From contig OX327702.1 of the NCBI GenBank assembly GCA_946807835.1, positions 12,462,001 through 12,526,000 on the forward strand: a stretch of DNA of 64,000 bases. The letters run 5' to 3'. Positions 10,783 through 21,619 of this stretch are shown here, in pieces. The position numbers and the translations under genes are program-made. Origin of the DNA: Ailanthus altissimus. Lineage: Eukaryota > Streptophyta > Magnoliopsida > Sapindales > Simaroubaceae. Below the pieces are notes generated by a model that was not told the origin of the DNA, made no database searches, and saw only the letters and a list, made by a program, of their open reading frames with translations. The stretch's first letter is position 1; every line of letters starts with the position of its first letter.

Positions 10783-12446
10783 TGTAGGAGCGATTTTAAA
10801 ATTTTTGTGTCTATTTTAATTTAACAATAAGATGATATAAGAAAAATATAACAATTGCGAATTTTTACGGATGTTTTTCTATTAACACCAACAAAACTTC
10901 TACGCTGTATCTGTCACCAATGGACTACTCGTGTGAGCGAGTTGATAAATTATAAAAGATCTAAATTCTGTGTTCTTTAATTTTTTTTCTCTAAAAACAT
11001 TTAGCCAAAAAGAAGCATTGATAAAGAATACATAAAAGTGGTTCTAAAACTCATTTTTTATAGTACAAGAATCTTTATGTTATCTAAACTCTTAATCCTG
11101 ATAAGATTAGGATAAAATAATATCTTTATTTTATTTAAATTTTAGATAATTAAAAGGATAAACATAATATCAAATATTATCTTTAATTAAATAATTTAGA
11201 TAATTCATAATTATCTAAGTATTTAATTAAATTAAATAATCTAATTATTTATTTAATTCCATAACTATTATGAATTGGGCCAGTAATTGATCGAGTCCAA
11301 CAAGTTTAATCTAATTAAAAATTGGCTAATAATTGGTCCTAATAAGATTAATCAAATTAAATTTAGGTCAATTAATACTTTAGATCTAGCAATTAATTCA
11401 ATAGTCCATTTAAGTGTTTATGGAACTAGCATAGGGACTTGATTGACCTACACAACTAAGCTCTAATAAATTGAATCATTTGATTAATCTCTTTAATCAA
11501 CATAATTTTATTTATTAACTTTATATTATTCCATTAAAAATATAAAGTTGTACTCTTAATTTTGTAGATAAATTATAAAACAAAAAATTGTCTTTGTCTA
11601 TTTAATAATCATTTCATATAGATCAATCCTTCATAAATGTTCATAATTAGAGTTAGGTCGAGTGTCCATTAACCTTTCTAATTATATCTTTGTTCTTGAT
11701 CCATATTGATTATATTTTGAACATTTAATTTGTAAAATTCACAAATTTATTATTTTCTTTAACTCTTAAAGAAAACTAAGCACTCATAATATTCAAGACC
11801 AGAATCAATTATCAAGGCAACAACTTATCTAACTTTCTTTTGGAAGGAGTAGATTTCATATTTGTGAAAAATGTTCCTAGACATCCATTTTGTTACATTT
11901 ATAAAATACTTAGTAATTGACTGAAAATCTTTTACAGTCTTTCCCTTGTAAATTAATAAATATAACTCAATGAATAAGAGTTCATTAATAACTCAGGATT
12001 AAGATTAATTCATATATGATTATATTGTGATAAAATAAATTCTCTTTACTAACGGAGATTAATAAAGAATTAATTTTATTGTAGTCCAGTCCTATATAAT
12101 TAACATTATACAAAATGCCTTTATTTTCTATGTCAACACATAGAATGATCCAGATAAGACCATTATATACAATATACAAATGGACCGCATTTATAGTCTA
12201 TCAAAATGAAGTTTCCGTCTTCATCTAAACTACGGACAAGTTTAGATTATTACACTTAAACTTAATCCTCTTATATATAACTATTATATACTAAGTTTAA
12301 GGTTACATATAATAGTCAAGGACTTTCATGATATTTGAATAAAATAATCATAATTATAAATATAATATTGAATGAATAACTTCTATTAATTATTTTTAGT
12401 AGTATCTAAATACAAATAATTATGTTGTTAGGGTACACTTCCAACA
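10783..12446 (-). repeat. copia-B 5' LTR
   Basis: On the minus strand this LTR starts TGTTGGAAGTGTACC at 12446 and ends CTCCTACA at 10783 (1,664 bp). It aligns over its length with 48262-49874 and with 1318-2906. Its outer flank is the KDSB fragment, so copia-B inserted into or next to that fragment. Confidence 0.8.
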
Positions 12447-12944
12447 GCAACTACATTGGATCACTTGGTTGTGGCAATGGATGACGAAAAGATTGCTGAA
12501 TGCTGCCGAGGATTTGGTGCTGATGTGTTATTGACTTTAGAGTCTTGCCGAAATGGTACTGAACGATGAAATGAGGCTCTACAAAAGCTGGAGAAGAAGT
12601 CTTGCCAAAATGCTGTTGTGAATCTACAGGCAGCCCCATATTCGGTGTTTAGCATTGTAGTCGCATCTTTAAAACCTGAAGATGCATTTGACCTAAATCG
12701 AGTGAAATGTGTAGAGGATAATTGTGGTTATGCTATTTATTATTCAAGGGGATTGATTTCATACAACAAGTCAGGGAAGGTCAATCCATAGTTTATGTAT
12801 TTATTTCATCTTGGAATTCAGAGCTATGTTGCAAACTTCCTGAAGATATATCCAGGCCTTCAACTTACTTCTCTTCAACTAGAAGAAGATCTAGAACAGC
12901 TGAAAGTTCTTGAGAATGGGTATAAGATGAAGGTGATAAAGGTA
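12447..12944 (+). pseudogene. KDSB: CMP-KDO synthetase gene fragment
   Basis: The conceptual translation is recognisably plant 3-deoxy-manno-octulosonate cytidylyltransferase, which makes CMP-KDO for pectin rhamnogalacturonan II. Readable parts are ATTLDHLVVAMDDEKIAECC at the start, ESCRNGTER, SLKPEDAFDLNRVKC, LISYNKSGKVNP and EDLEQLKVLENGYKMKVIK at the end. It is broken: a stop replaces the residue after NGTER, another follows KVNP, the N-terminal part is absent because the copia-B LTR abuts it, and the conserved segment after 'VVNLQ' (the NIQGDEPLIE region) is missing, leaving NLQ joined to AAP. The coding-like sequence ends at GTAAAA, which could be an old splice donor or simply the edge of homology. 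Whether it is a processed copy or a gene fragment is open. Confidence 0.85.
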
Positions 12945-13360
12945 AAAAAAATTAATTAATTGAGAATGAAAAGTTCTTGGCCAATCTATCCGTGAATTGA
13001 AGTAACCGATGGTCGTACTCTCTTCGCCGTGAATTGGGGATGGATAGATTTCAAAAAGAGAGAGAAAGATATATAAGAGATTTATTAATATAATAATTAA
13101 ATATAAATTATTTTAATTAATTAATTTTTTTTATTAAGTGAATAGATAAGATTATATCAGTGTTTAAAATTAAATTAGATAAAAATAAAATTAACTATAA
13201 ATAATTTATAAAAAGCAAAAATGTCATTACATAAAAAAATAATTTTTATTAAAATAAAAAATTATTGCTAACAAATTGAGCCAAATTGTTCATTTTAAAA
13301 CTCATAAAATAAAATTAAAAATTAAATAAACTTTTAAAATAAAGATGTTCTTATCTATAG
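12945..13360. other. AT-rich spacer
   Basis: I see no gene, repeat end or RNA signal here. It is AT-rich sequence between the KDSB fragment and the copia-C LTR. It could be remaining intron or flank of the KDSB copy. Confidence 0.4.
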
Positions 13361-14150
13361 TGTTGAGGGAGGAATCGCCCTTCTCCCTCTTGAGATTAGG
13401 TTAAAGCGAAGAACCCCAAGTTTAACCTTGAACTCTAACCTCATTACGCAGTGGAATAACTTATATATCAAACAAAATAGCAAGAATTTAAAGCAGAAAA
13501 TAAAGATTACAATACAATCACTTACATGGTTCGGCCAATTGCCTACGTCCATGGTGGATCCAAGGATCCTAGCCTTTCTTATTAACTCGCTATAAATTTT
13601 ATAAGAAAAATCCAACGAAGAATCCTCAAAAGGACCTAATGTTTAATGTACTATTGTTCTACCACGAATCATGAATACTCAAATGACGGTTCCACCTTAA
13701 CACACACAAGCACTTAGTGTTTACCCAGTTCTTCTCTCTCTTAGAGTCTCTCTTTAATACTTAATCTCAACTAAAGGGTTTACAAGTGTTTATATAGGGG
13801 TTATTTCATGCTTATTAACCCTATTCCTTGTTGGAGTAAGAGTTCACTTGTTTTAGAAATTCAAAACTTCCCAAAACTCAAAATTTGGATGAAAAATAGA
13901 CTTTCCGCCACTAGCGCCGTGGCGCTGAGGTCCTGGCGCTGCAGTGTTGAGGTTCTGGACTAGGCCTATTCTTGGCGCCGTATTTTTCCTCGCTTCCTTC
14001 GCTTCTTTAAGTCCTATTTTACTTCCCCCTTTGTATCCCACACTTCCTAAACTTCTCTATACATGTCCCACACGTTCTTATGACTCTCCTATTTGATATT
14101 CATCTCAATTCTTGTCCAATCAAGATTGTTGAATCACTAAATCTCTAACA
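13361..14150 (-). repeat. copia-C 3' LTR
   Basis: On the minus strand it starts TGTTAGAGATTTAGTG at 14150 and ends at 13361 with CCTCAACA (790 bp). Its inner half matches 15582-15647 plus 18482-18759, and its outer part matches 20506-20632, which shows how the other LTR copy was split. Confidence 0.8.
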
Positions 14151-14214
14151 AACCCTTCCTTGATTCAAAATCTTCCAAATAAGAAGGCTTCTAAATCCAA
14201 TCCACACCAATACT

Positions 14215-15540
14215 CTATTTCCTAGAGTTGAGTCCATTTAAGTCTCCATTAAGACTTAACTTTCCCCAGGCTAGTGACTTTGGTCTCCAAAGGCATTTGT
14301 GCACCTTGCATACAGTATAGATATATTGTACTCCTTTCCGACTCTTATCACCTCGGTGAGCATAGTTTGGATATCGCTTAGTAGTTTGCATTACCCCAAC
14401 ACCCCATATTGGGCCACTAATGGCCATTCTAGTAAGTATATAGAGCCTCCGTTGTGTTTCTCACCCTCAAACCTTATAGGTCATTTATCTACCCTCACTT
14501 TTTCTTTTTTTGCTCTAACCGAATACCCTTCCTCTTCAAGCTTGCCTAGGGATATCAAGTTCTTCCTCAATTTAGAAACATGCCTTACACTATGTAAGTC
14601 CCTAGTTTCTCCGCCTTGCATCCTCAGCCTTATGTCACCAACTCCCATAATCTTACAAGTTATGTCATTTTCTATTAGAGCTTTACTACTCTTGGCTTTG
14701 TAGTTGGTAAACATCGATCTGTCGGGATACATATGGATGCTGTACCTTGAATCTAGTATCTGTTTGCCAGCGTACTTTTCCCTTGAGGCTACTAATGTAT
14801 CTACAACTTCAGTATCTTCCTCAGTACCGATTACAGTCCACTCTCATTGACCTTTTGATTTTAGACAATCCTTCACTTCTTGGATCTCCTACTTGATTGG
14901 TTGCTCTTCCTCCATCATGTAAGCAATGCTGCTCCACTCTCGGACTCAAATCTCTTTGTCAATTCTTTTGAGTTCAATGATGCCTTGACATCATTCATCG
15001 TTAAAGATTCCTTACCATACAGTAACGTATCTACAAAGCTCTCATAGCTCTTCGGCAACAAGCTTAACAAGATTATGACTTTATCTTCACCCTCAGTCTT
15101 GATGCCCAATTGCTCAAAACTTATGACGATCTTGTTGAATCATCAATGTGGGCTCTCAATGAAGATCCCTCGTGCATTATTAGCTGATGCAGTTTCGTCT
15201 TCACAAGAAGTCTATTTACAAGATACTTCTCCATGTATAATGCTTTGAGTCTCTTCAATAGCCCCAAAGTAGTTTCTTCATCACCATCTTCCCTTAATAT
15301 TTCGTCGCTTAACTCTAGTATTATGATGATGTGAGCATTTTTTATGAATGGTGTCCCAATCATTTTGTCCAGACTTTGAGGTTGTTGCCTCTTCTTTAGT
15401 TGAGGAGCTGGCTTCTTCCAAGGCTGAATCTAGCTCTTCCTTCACTACTAGAGCCCTAACCTTCTTCTTCTAAAGATTGAAGTCATTCATCCCATTGAAC
15501 TTCTCTACTTCTTACTTGATTGCAACCATGGTTTAAATAC
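14215..15540 (-). pseudogene. copia-C gag and protease-region remnant
   Basis: This is a broken Ty1/copia polyprotein. The gag parts are in different frames: 15363-15121 (LKRLKALYMEKYLVNRLL, then LHQLIMHEGSSLRAHID) and 15109-14915 (LLPKSYESFVDTLLYGKESL). Downstream, 14732-14481 carries the copia protease/GAG-pre-integrase link (CKIMGVGDIRLRM and VRHVSKLRKNLISLGKLEEE). The reading then ends, and 14480-14162 has no pol homology I can see. Frameshifts between the blocks make it inactive. Confidence 0.8.
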
Positions 15541-15566
15541 CCCAAGTGTGTATTATTGAGCATTTA

Positions 15567-15578
15567 GCTCAGATACCA
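15567..15578 (-). other. copia-C primer binding site
   Basis: On the minus strand the bases are TGGTATCTGAGC, one base off the tRNA-iMet type site, just after the 5' LTR end at 15582. Confidence 0.8.
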
Positions 15579-15647
15579 GTTTGTTAAGAGAGGAATCGCC
15601 CTTCTCCCTCTTGCGATTAGGTTAAAGCGAAGAACCCCAAGTTCAAC

Positions 15648-18481
15648 TGACAGGACCAGCCTCGAGACCTTCCACTGTAGGTCCCAGCAGCCCTGCCAGG
15701 CACCTCGACGGAAGTTCCTCAAAATATAACTAGGTAAGTTGAGAAATTTCTGCGAGGCGAACCCCTTTTTAGTTTTTGCTACTCTTAAGAAAATCTTGTA
15801 ATATACATGAAAATGACATCTTAATTTTTTTTAAAAAAGGGCAGAGTTTCCCCTGTTTTTCAAAAAATTCATATAAAACCTGCAAAGAAATTTCACTTCT
15901 ATTTCAAATATTTCTCAATACTACTAATTCGGACCTCTTGTCCTTTCCAAATCAAATCTAACACAACTCAATAGTTTCATTTGAATCACAAAATGAGCAT
16001 ACTCATAAAAAAAAAAAAGATTACCGTAATATTGAAATCTCTTCTTGTTGGTTTAAAACATACATACAAATATACATGCCTACAACTAAAATGCATAAAG
16101 TAAAGGGTGCTATTTAGCACATTTACATATATAAAAATGATCTTCAGATTTGGCCCACTACTTGGCAATAGGAGAATCAGCAGCTTATGTACCGAGACCT
16201 GCACCTGGGTAGGGTTTAGAAAACATAAATCACAAAACGAGTGAGCTAAAGGAGTTCAGTGAGTGCAATTAAGATTTCAAATAAAATAACATTATGCATA
16301 AATAGTAAATTTTAAAGTACATGCATAAATCATGCTTCTAAAATTGATGTAAAGCTATAAAATAGTTTCTAATATCATATGCCAATGAAATCTTATCGAG
16401 CGAGTTTTATCTACATCTATGGAAAGTAATATCCAAAATCTGTATAACATAATAACTGCCGTGTGCATATAAACGCATAAATGCTATCGATAAATCAAAA
16501 ACTAGTAAAGTCCTCTCTCGGCCATTTTCTTTCTAAACTGTACCAATGGTAACCCTAAAGCTTTATACTCACGTAGCGACTCAACTAGCATCGCACACGT
16601 GAGTAGGTCACGGGGCACCTCAACTAGCAGCACCTACAGTGACATCTCAAGACATCTCACTGGCTACACAGCGGAATCCTACATTGCATACATATAGAGA
16701 GACAATACCCCGTATACATAGAACGACTCACATGACTCGACATCCTGACTTTCCGAAGTTAGTGACACACCCCTAAGACTTGCCCATATGCACGGGATAT
16801 ACCGGCCGAGTCTAATACAATCACCACCACTATAATCTGAGGGTACCAATGGCATTTAAAATAAATGCAGAAATTTTAAAACTGTTTCTTAAACCGAACA
16901 TGTAAATGCATATCTATGGATACATATCAAGATCATAATCATGTTTATGCATTGAAATCTCATAAAACATACATTTTTATTATGCGGAAACATAGTAAAC
17001 GAAAGATAAAAGAAATGACAGATTTTCACTCACAACCGCTTCGCGCTTAATTTCGCTCTAGATTTCTGCTCCTGTTACCGCTCTCGGTTTTCTTCACCTA
17101 CGCGCCATAAATGACATTTAGAACCAAATCGAATGCTAGAATCTCATTTAACTACTAAACGCCCTAATCGGCATTCAAAGCCCGGATGCATACTACTTCC
17201 CGATTTTCATTTACGGAGTCATTTAATCTAATCTAACTCACCACCCGACGCCCTGAAAATTATTAAACGTCTTATAACTTGATTGGACATAATTGTCCTT
17301 CACCTTTCCAAAATGGACAATTATGTCCCATTTTCTTCATTTTTGGTTTTTCCATCAACCATATACATTCAACATACATAATGCATCACTTACACACAAC
17401 AACTCAATCAAAACACCACTCAATTCCTAACTTCCCTAAAGTGGCAGAATTTCACCTTATGTTCCAACACATTTCTTTTCTCAATTTCTTGTTCCAATTA
17501 CATCACATTCAAGCCAATTTCATTCTAATGCCCTAATTACAACCAATTGAAGTCTCTACATTCAAATCACCCAAAACCCTAATTCTTACCTTGCCAATTT
17601 CTTCAAATTAATGACTCCTTCAAGCTCCACATTAGAATTCAACTCAATCTAAACCAAGAATACACACAAGAACATTAATTGAAGTAATCTTAAAAGCTCA
17701 CTTATAAATTTCACAAAACAATGCTTTTCTTACATCTTTTTCTTGAATTTTCACTAATGGAGGCTTCAATTGAGCTTAGAGATTAGTATGTAACCTTATT
17801 TTAACTTGATTAAGCATGAAAAATCATGAAAAATCATGAAAAAGAAACTGAAATTTCACTGTCGCACCTTCAACATTTGCATGAATTTTGCTCTCTTTTA
17901 CTCTAAATGTTTGCTTTTGATCTCTTGAAAACTCTACACACTTCCCCCCCCCCCCCCCACATATATATATATATATATATATATATAGTGCTCCCTCAAT
18001 TAACCATTTTGCCCTTCAACTTACTCAAAATTCTTAATTTGCCATTAGTTCAAATGGAAGGATTTAATTGGTTCATTTATAACTATCTAGTTAGAATAGT
18101 CAAAGGAAGTAACTATCTAGTTAGAACTAACTAGAATTCCCAACTTGGCAATCCATGAGATTGCTTCTAATTGGTCCGTTCTTTAATATATGGAATGTAT
18201 TTCTCAATAAAGGCTTGTTCCATACATAACTCTTAAATGAAAATTCATATAATAAATTAGAATTTTCTTTTCCAAGCCAATAGAGAAAATTTTCAAAAAT
18301 ATTCTAGGGTCGTCCGACGCTCCGATCGAGTGTGAAATTACCAAATTAGATCTAATATCTCTCACGCACACCATAAAGAAAATATTTCTAACTGGGTTAA
18401 AATTGGGTAATCCTACAGGGTCTTGATTGCTCTATACCGAAATCTAGGAGCCAAGACTACTAATAGGGATTGGATATTACA
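15648..18481 (-). mobile_element. Tekay-like Ty3 solo LTR, 2.8 kb
   Basis: On the plus strand it starts TGACAGGACC and ends GGATATTACA, flanked by the 5-bp duplication TCAAC (15643-15647 and 18482-18486). Read on the minus strand it is TGTAATATCC...GGTCCTGTCA, the usual LTR form. A TATA-rich run on the minus strand at 17961-17987, followed by transcript-like sequence, supports minus orientation. There is no primer site, gag or pol, so this is a solo LTR left by LTR-LTR recombination. Assignment to a long-LTR Ty3 lineage such as Tekay/Del is inference from length and ends. It matches 26590-30714 after removing that copy's insertion. Confidence 0.85.
17944..17987. repeat. Microsatellite: poly-C followed by (AT)n
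   Basis: There is a run of 15 C followed by 'ac' and an AT dinucleotide run to about 17987. The sister LTR copy has only a short AT run at the same place (30224-30239), so the tract expanded here. Read length errors are likely in such a tract. Confidence 0.9.
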
Positions 18482-18993
18482 TCAACCTTGAACCCTAATC
18501 TCTTTACGCAGTAGAATAACCTATATATTAAGTAAAATAACAAGAATTCAAAGTAGAAAATAAAGATCACAACATAATCACTTATGTGGTTCGGCCAATT
18601 GCCTACGTCCATGGTGGATCAAAGGATCCTAACCTCTCTTATTAACTCCCTAAAGATTTTACAAGGAAAACCCAATGAAAAACCCTCAAAAGGACATAAT
18701 GTTTTGTGTACCATTATTCTACCACGAATAATGAACACTCAAACGATAGTTTCACCCTAATTGGGTGCAATTGGTACTTGATCTTCCATGGTGTTGACTT
18801 GATTTTGCTCTCTTCTAATTCTTCGTAAGGTTCTTTCAATTTCTGGATCAAAAGAAATCAAGTCTTCACTTTTCGATCTTTGCATGTACCTCGTAAGAAA
18901 GTAAGTAAAACTAAATTAAGAAAAATAAAAAAAAAATTCTGAAGTAAAAACTAGAAAGATTGGTATTAATATTGGCGAAAAAGTAGATAATTA

Positions 18994-19011
18994 TCCCCGG
19001 CAACGGCGCCA
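18994..19011 (-). other. Primer binding site for tRNA-Asp
   Basis: On the plus strand the bases are TCCCCGGCAACGGCGCCA, identical to the 3' end of plant tRNA-Asp including CCA. The minus strand TGGCGCCGTTGCCGGGGA is therefore the primer site. It is not a tRNA gene: no other part of a tRNA is present. Confidence 0.9.
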
Positions 19012-19943
19012 AAAACTTGATGCGATATTTCTATATCATAAATTAAGTGCAAGTATACACTATCGTATGCAAGTAATAAAGAGACTAAATAAGTCGGATG
19101 TCGAACCCACAGGGATAATTCTTTCTTTTTAACCAATTACTAAAATTATGTCTTCCTAATAATTATTCAGAAAAATAAAAATCTAAGAATGAATGTAAGA
19201 AATATAACACAAAAACACAATGCAATGAGATTTAAAGATATATAGCAACGTAGAGAAAACCTAGGATTAATATTATCCCTCAATATGTTTCTAATGATTA
19301 ATCCTCTAATATTTAACTCACTTAGTCTTTATTATTGATCAAGACACTAATGTATTCACAAGCCTCTTCCAAGGTCATGCAAGTATACCTTAATTTACCA
19401 AATACCTATATTCCTATGGTACTTGTAATAAATTAAGATTCATTAAGATTAGGTCTTATTGATCATACATGCCAATTAGGTATATTCCTATCCTAAGTTG
19501 AAACTTGCATATGCAACATTGAATGTTACTCTACAATCATGCATCAAATTACCTAGGTCTAAATATTATGATTCCTCTTCCGAGTTTATCAATAATATTA
19601 CCAACTCATTCACCATATATTGGCCAGATATATTGAAGCATTAAACACAAGTAATTTAAATAATAAAAGACTAAGTTTATTAAATATTCGAAAGATATGG
19701 CAATTCAGCACACATATTGAGTTCAAATATTAACCCTAGAAAATAAGTTAGCTCATGGCTACAAGAGAACAGCAGTAAAAATAATTATAAATCATGATAC
19801 AATTATTAGCAAACCGATATAGACGTCGAATTGCTCTTAATTGCGCTGCCTAGGAACTCTTGATGCCGAAGAACGTCTTGTATCTCTCTCTAAAGTTGCT
19901 TCAATTAAGCTCCTCTTGCTCTCCAAGACTCGTGCTCTGTATT

Positions 19944-20012
19944 CTTGGTGCTCTTGGGTCGTCTTGGTGCTCTTGGGTCGTCTTGGTGCTCTTGGGTCGT
20001 CTTGGTGCTCTT
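19944..20012. repeat. 19-bp tandem repeat inside the Athila/Tat-like LTR
   Basis: The unit CTTGGTGCTCTTGGGTCGT is repeated about 3.5 times with almost no change. It creates a longer open frame on both strands, but there is no sign of a gene. The related LTR at 44415-45830 lacks this expansion. Confidence 0.9.
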
Positions 20013-20632
20013 CCTTGAAGGCTGGGAACGAGTGGCTTTATATAGGGATTGATATGAGCTTGAAAATCTCAATTCTCGTCGGATTAGGACTCGCACTACC
20101 GCTGGCGCGCTATGCATCTGTCGCTGGGGCGACGCGTGAAAAAGTCTTCACCGCTGGAGCGGTGGGATCTTGGCGCTGGGGCGCTGCATGAAAACGGCTT
20201 CACCGCTGGCGCGGTGACTATTCGGCGCGGGGGCGCTAGACGCGACTTAATCAGATCGTTTTTCTTATTTCGATCACTATTCCAGCGCTGGGGCTAAAAT
20301 ACTTGTGGCGCGGGGGCGCTGGACTCATAATTTGAAAGCTTTGCATTTTAGTCCCTGTTTTCGCTCCTTTTGCGTTCTTTCTTTAAATTTCGTTCAAGTC
20401 CCTATAAATAACAATAATGCACATTAATAGCCATCTATTCTCATAAAATAATAAAATATCAATAATAAAAACATGAGAAAATATATGACAATTTTGCCCT
20501 TATCAAATTCCCCCACACGTCTTAGACTTCTTTATACTTATTCCACACGTTTTAAACTTCTTATAATTATCCTCTTTAATATACATCTCAATTTTTATTT
20601 AACTAAAATTATTGAATCACTAAATTTTTAAT

Positions 20633-21619
20633 ATTTAATTATAAATAAAAGAAAGGAAAGAGTGGTTAGAGTTGACAAATTGTTGGGTGTGAAAACAAAT
20701 GAATTACCAAATGATCACCGGTGGAATTAGTAAAGAAAATTAGTGGTGCATCGATTGATTAAAGTGTCGTGCTTTTCTTTGGATTATATTTGTTTGATTT
20801 ATGTCGTTGAATAATACTTTTAAGACTTGGCAATAGCATGATGGCGACTTTCAACTGTTATTGACTTAATGAAGAAAAAGGTAAAAAGCCAAAAGAAAAC
20901 TACCTAAAAGTAGTGGAAAGAAATGGTCAAAGTTTTATAAATTCTGCTAATTTGCAATGTCAAAACCCACGTTAATAACTATTCAAAAACAAACCCACGT
21001 TAATGACAATAATTACGTTACATATCGTAGAAATTGTATTCTTAATGAGATGTTATTTAATCTTATAAAAAAATTATTTATGATGTAAAATAGTAAAATA
21101 ATATAATATATAATATACAATTATAAAAACCATTTAATATATTATATAATAGTTTATTTGAAATACATCTTTTCAAATAAATTTTGAGATATGAAACATT
21201 ATTCTAAAAAACATATCTTTATTAAGAAGAATCTTCAAAAGAGTATCACTCTATTTAATATTAATTAAATTTATTGAAATATAATTTTTCATTCCACAAT
21301 AATTATTTTTGAGAATAATGCTATACATTTTAAATTAATATTTTAATCTTTTTATTTTAAATTAATGCGTCAATGATCCATTAAATGATAAATATCAATA
21401 ATTTTTAGCATAATTAATCACATATTTTTATAATCCAATAAATAAGTGACAAATTAATTATGATAAGAAATTAAAATATTAATTTAGAACAACGTAGCAT
21501 TATTATTTCATTGATTATATACTAGTTACTAAGATCTAATTTTAATATGCGACAAAAGTCTTTTATTAGTATTTTTTAAAATTTTTATATATCTATGGAA
21601 ATATATATATATATAAAAG
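20633..21619. other. AT-rich intergenic stretch
   Basis: I see no gene, LTR end or RNA gene. Sequence from about 20640 to 21050 is more complex and may be low-copy DNA; from 21050 on it is very AT-rich. A short AT run at 21598-21616 precedes the fold-back element. Confidence 0.4.

Larger units (their letters stand above)
1318..12446 (-). mobile_element. copia-B retrotransposon, decayed, split by a chromovirus
   Basis: Read on the minus strand the order is: 5' LTR (12446-10783), primer binding site (10780-10769), leader (10766-10125), inserted chromovirus (10124-6542), rest of leader (6541-5168), decayed gag-pol (5167-2930), polypurine tract and 3' LTR (2906-1318). The assignment rests on alignment by eye of the leader and gag start with the second copy at 48262-50427 plus 62716-64000. 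The pol region stops at the start of reverse transcriptase, so the element lost most of RT and RNase H and is non-autonomous. The 3' LTR lacks its last roughly 140 bp, which removes any target duplication on that side. Confidence 0.8.
18760..20505 (-). mobile_element. Athila/Tat-like LTR with primer site, truncated
   Basis: On the minus strand an LTR starts TGATAAGGGC at 20505 and ends ATATCGCA at 19021 (1,485 bp). A primer binding site for tRNA-Asp and about 230 bp of leader (to 18760) follow, then the sequence stops abruptly in copia-C LTR. The LTR aligns with the plus-strand copy at 44415-45830. No gag or pol is left. Assignment to the Athila/Tat group follows from the tRNA-Asp primer site and the LTR ends. 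Confidence 0.75.
13361..20632 (-). mobile_element. copia-C, gag-only deletion derivative
   Basis: Read on the minus strand: 5' LTR (20632-15582, split by two later insertions), primer binding site (15578-15567), gag (about 15540-14900), a protease/GAG-pre-integrase remnant (14732-14481), a short non-coding tail, a purine-rich tract (AAGGAAGGGTT, 14151-14161) and the 3' LTR (14150-13361). Integrase, RT and RNase H are absent, so the element depended on another copia for movement. No clear target duplication is seen at its outer ends. Confidence 0.75.
15582..20632 (-). repeat. copia-C 5' LTR, split in three pieces
   Basis: The pieces are 15582-15647, 18482-18759 and 20506-20632; together they align with most of the 3' LTR at 13361-14150. 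The first gap is a clean solo-LTR insertion with a 5-bp duplication. The second gap is occupied by a truncated Athila/Tat-like piece, and about 340 bp of LTR is missing there relative to the 3' copy. Confidence 0.75.

Noticed and set aside
14299..14703. 134-codon open frame on the plus strand
   Set aside because: It is antisense to the copia-C protease/GAG-pre-integrase remnant.
18994..19011. Possible tRNA-Asp gene
   Set aside because: Only the 3' terminal 18 bases of tRNA-Asp including CCA are present; this is a retrotransposon primer site.
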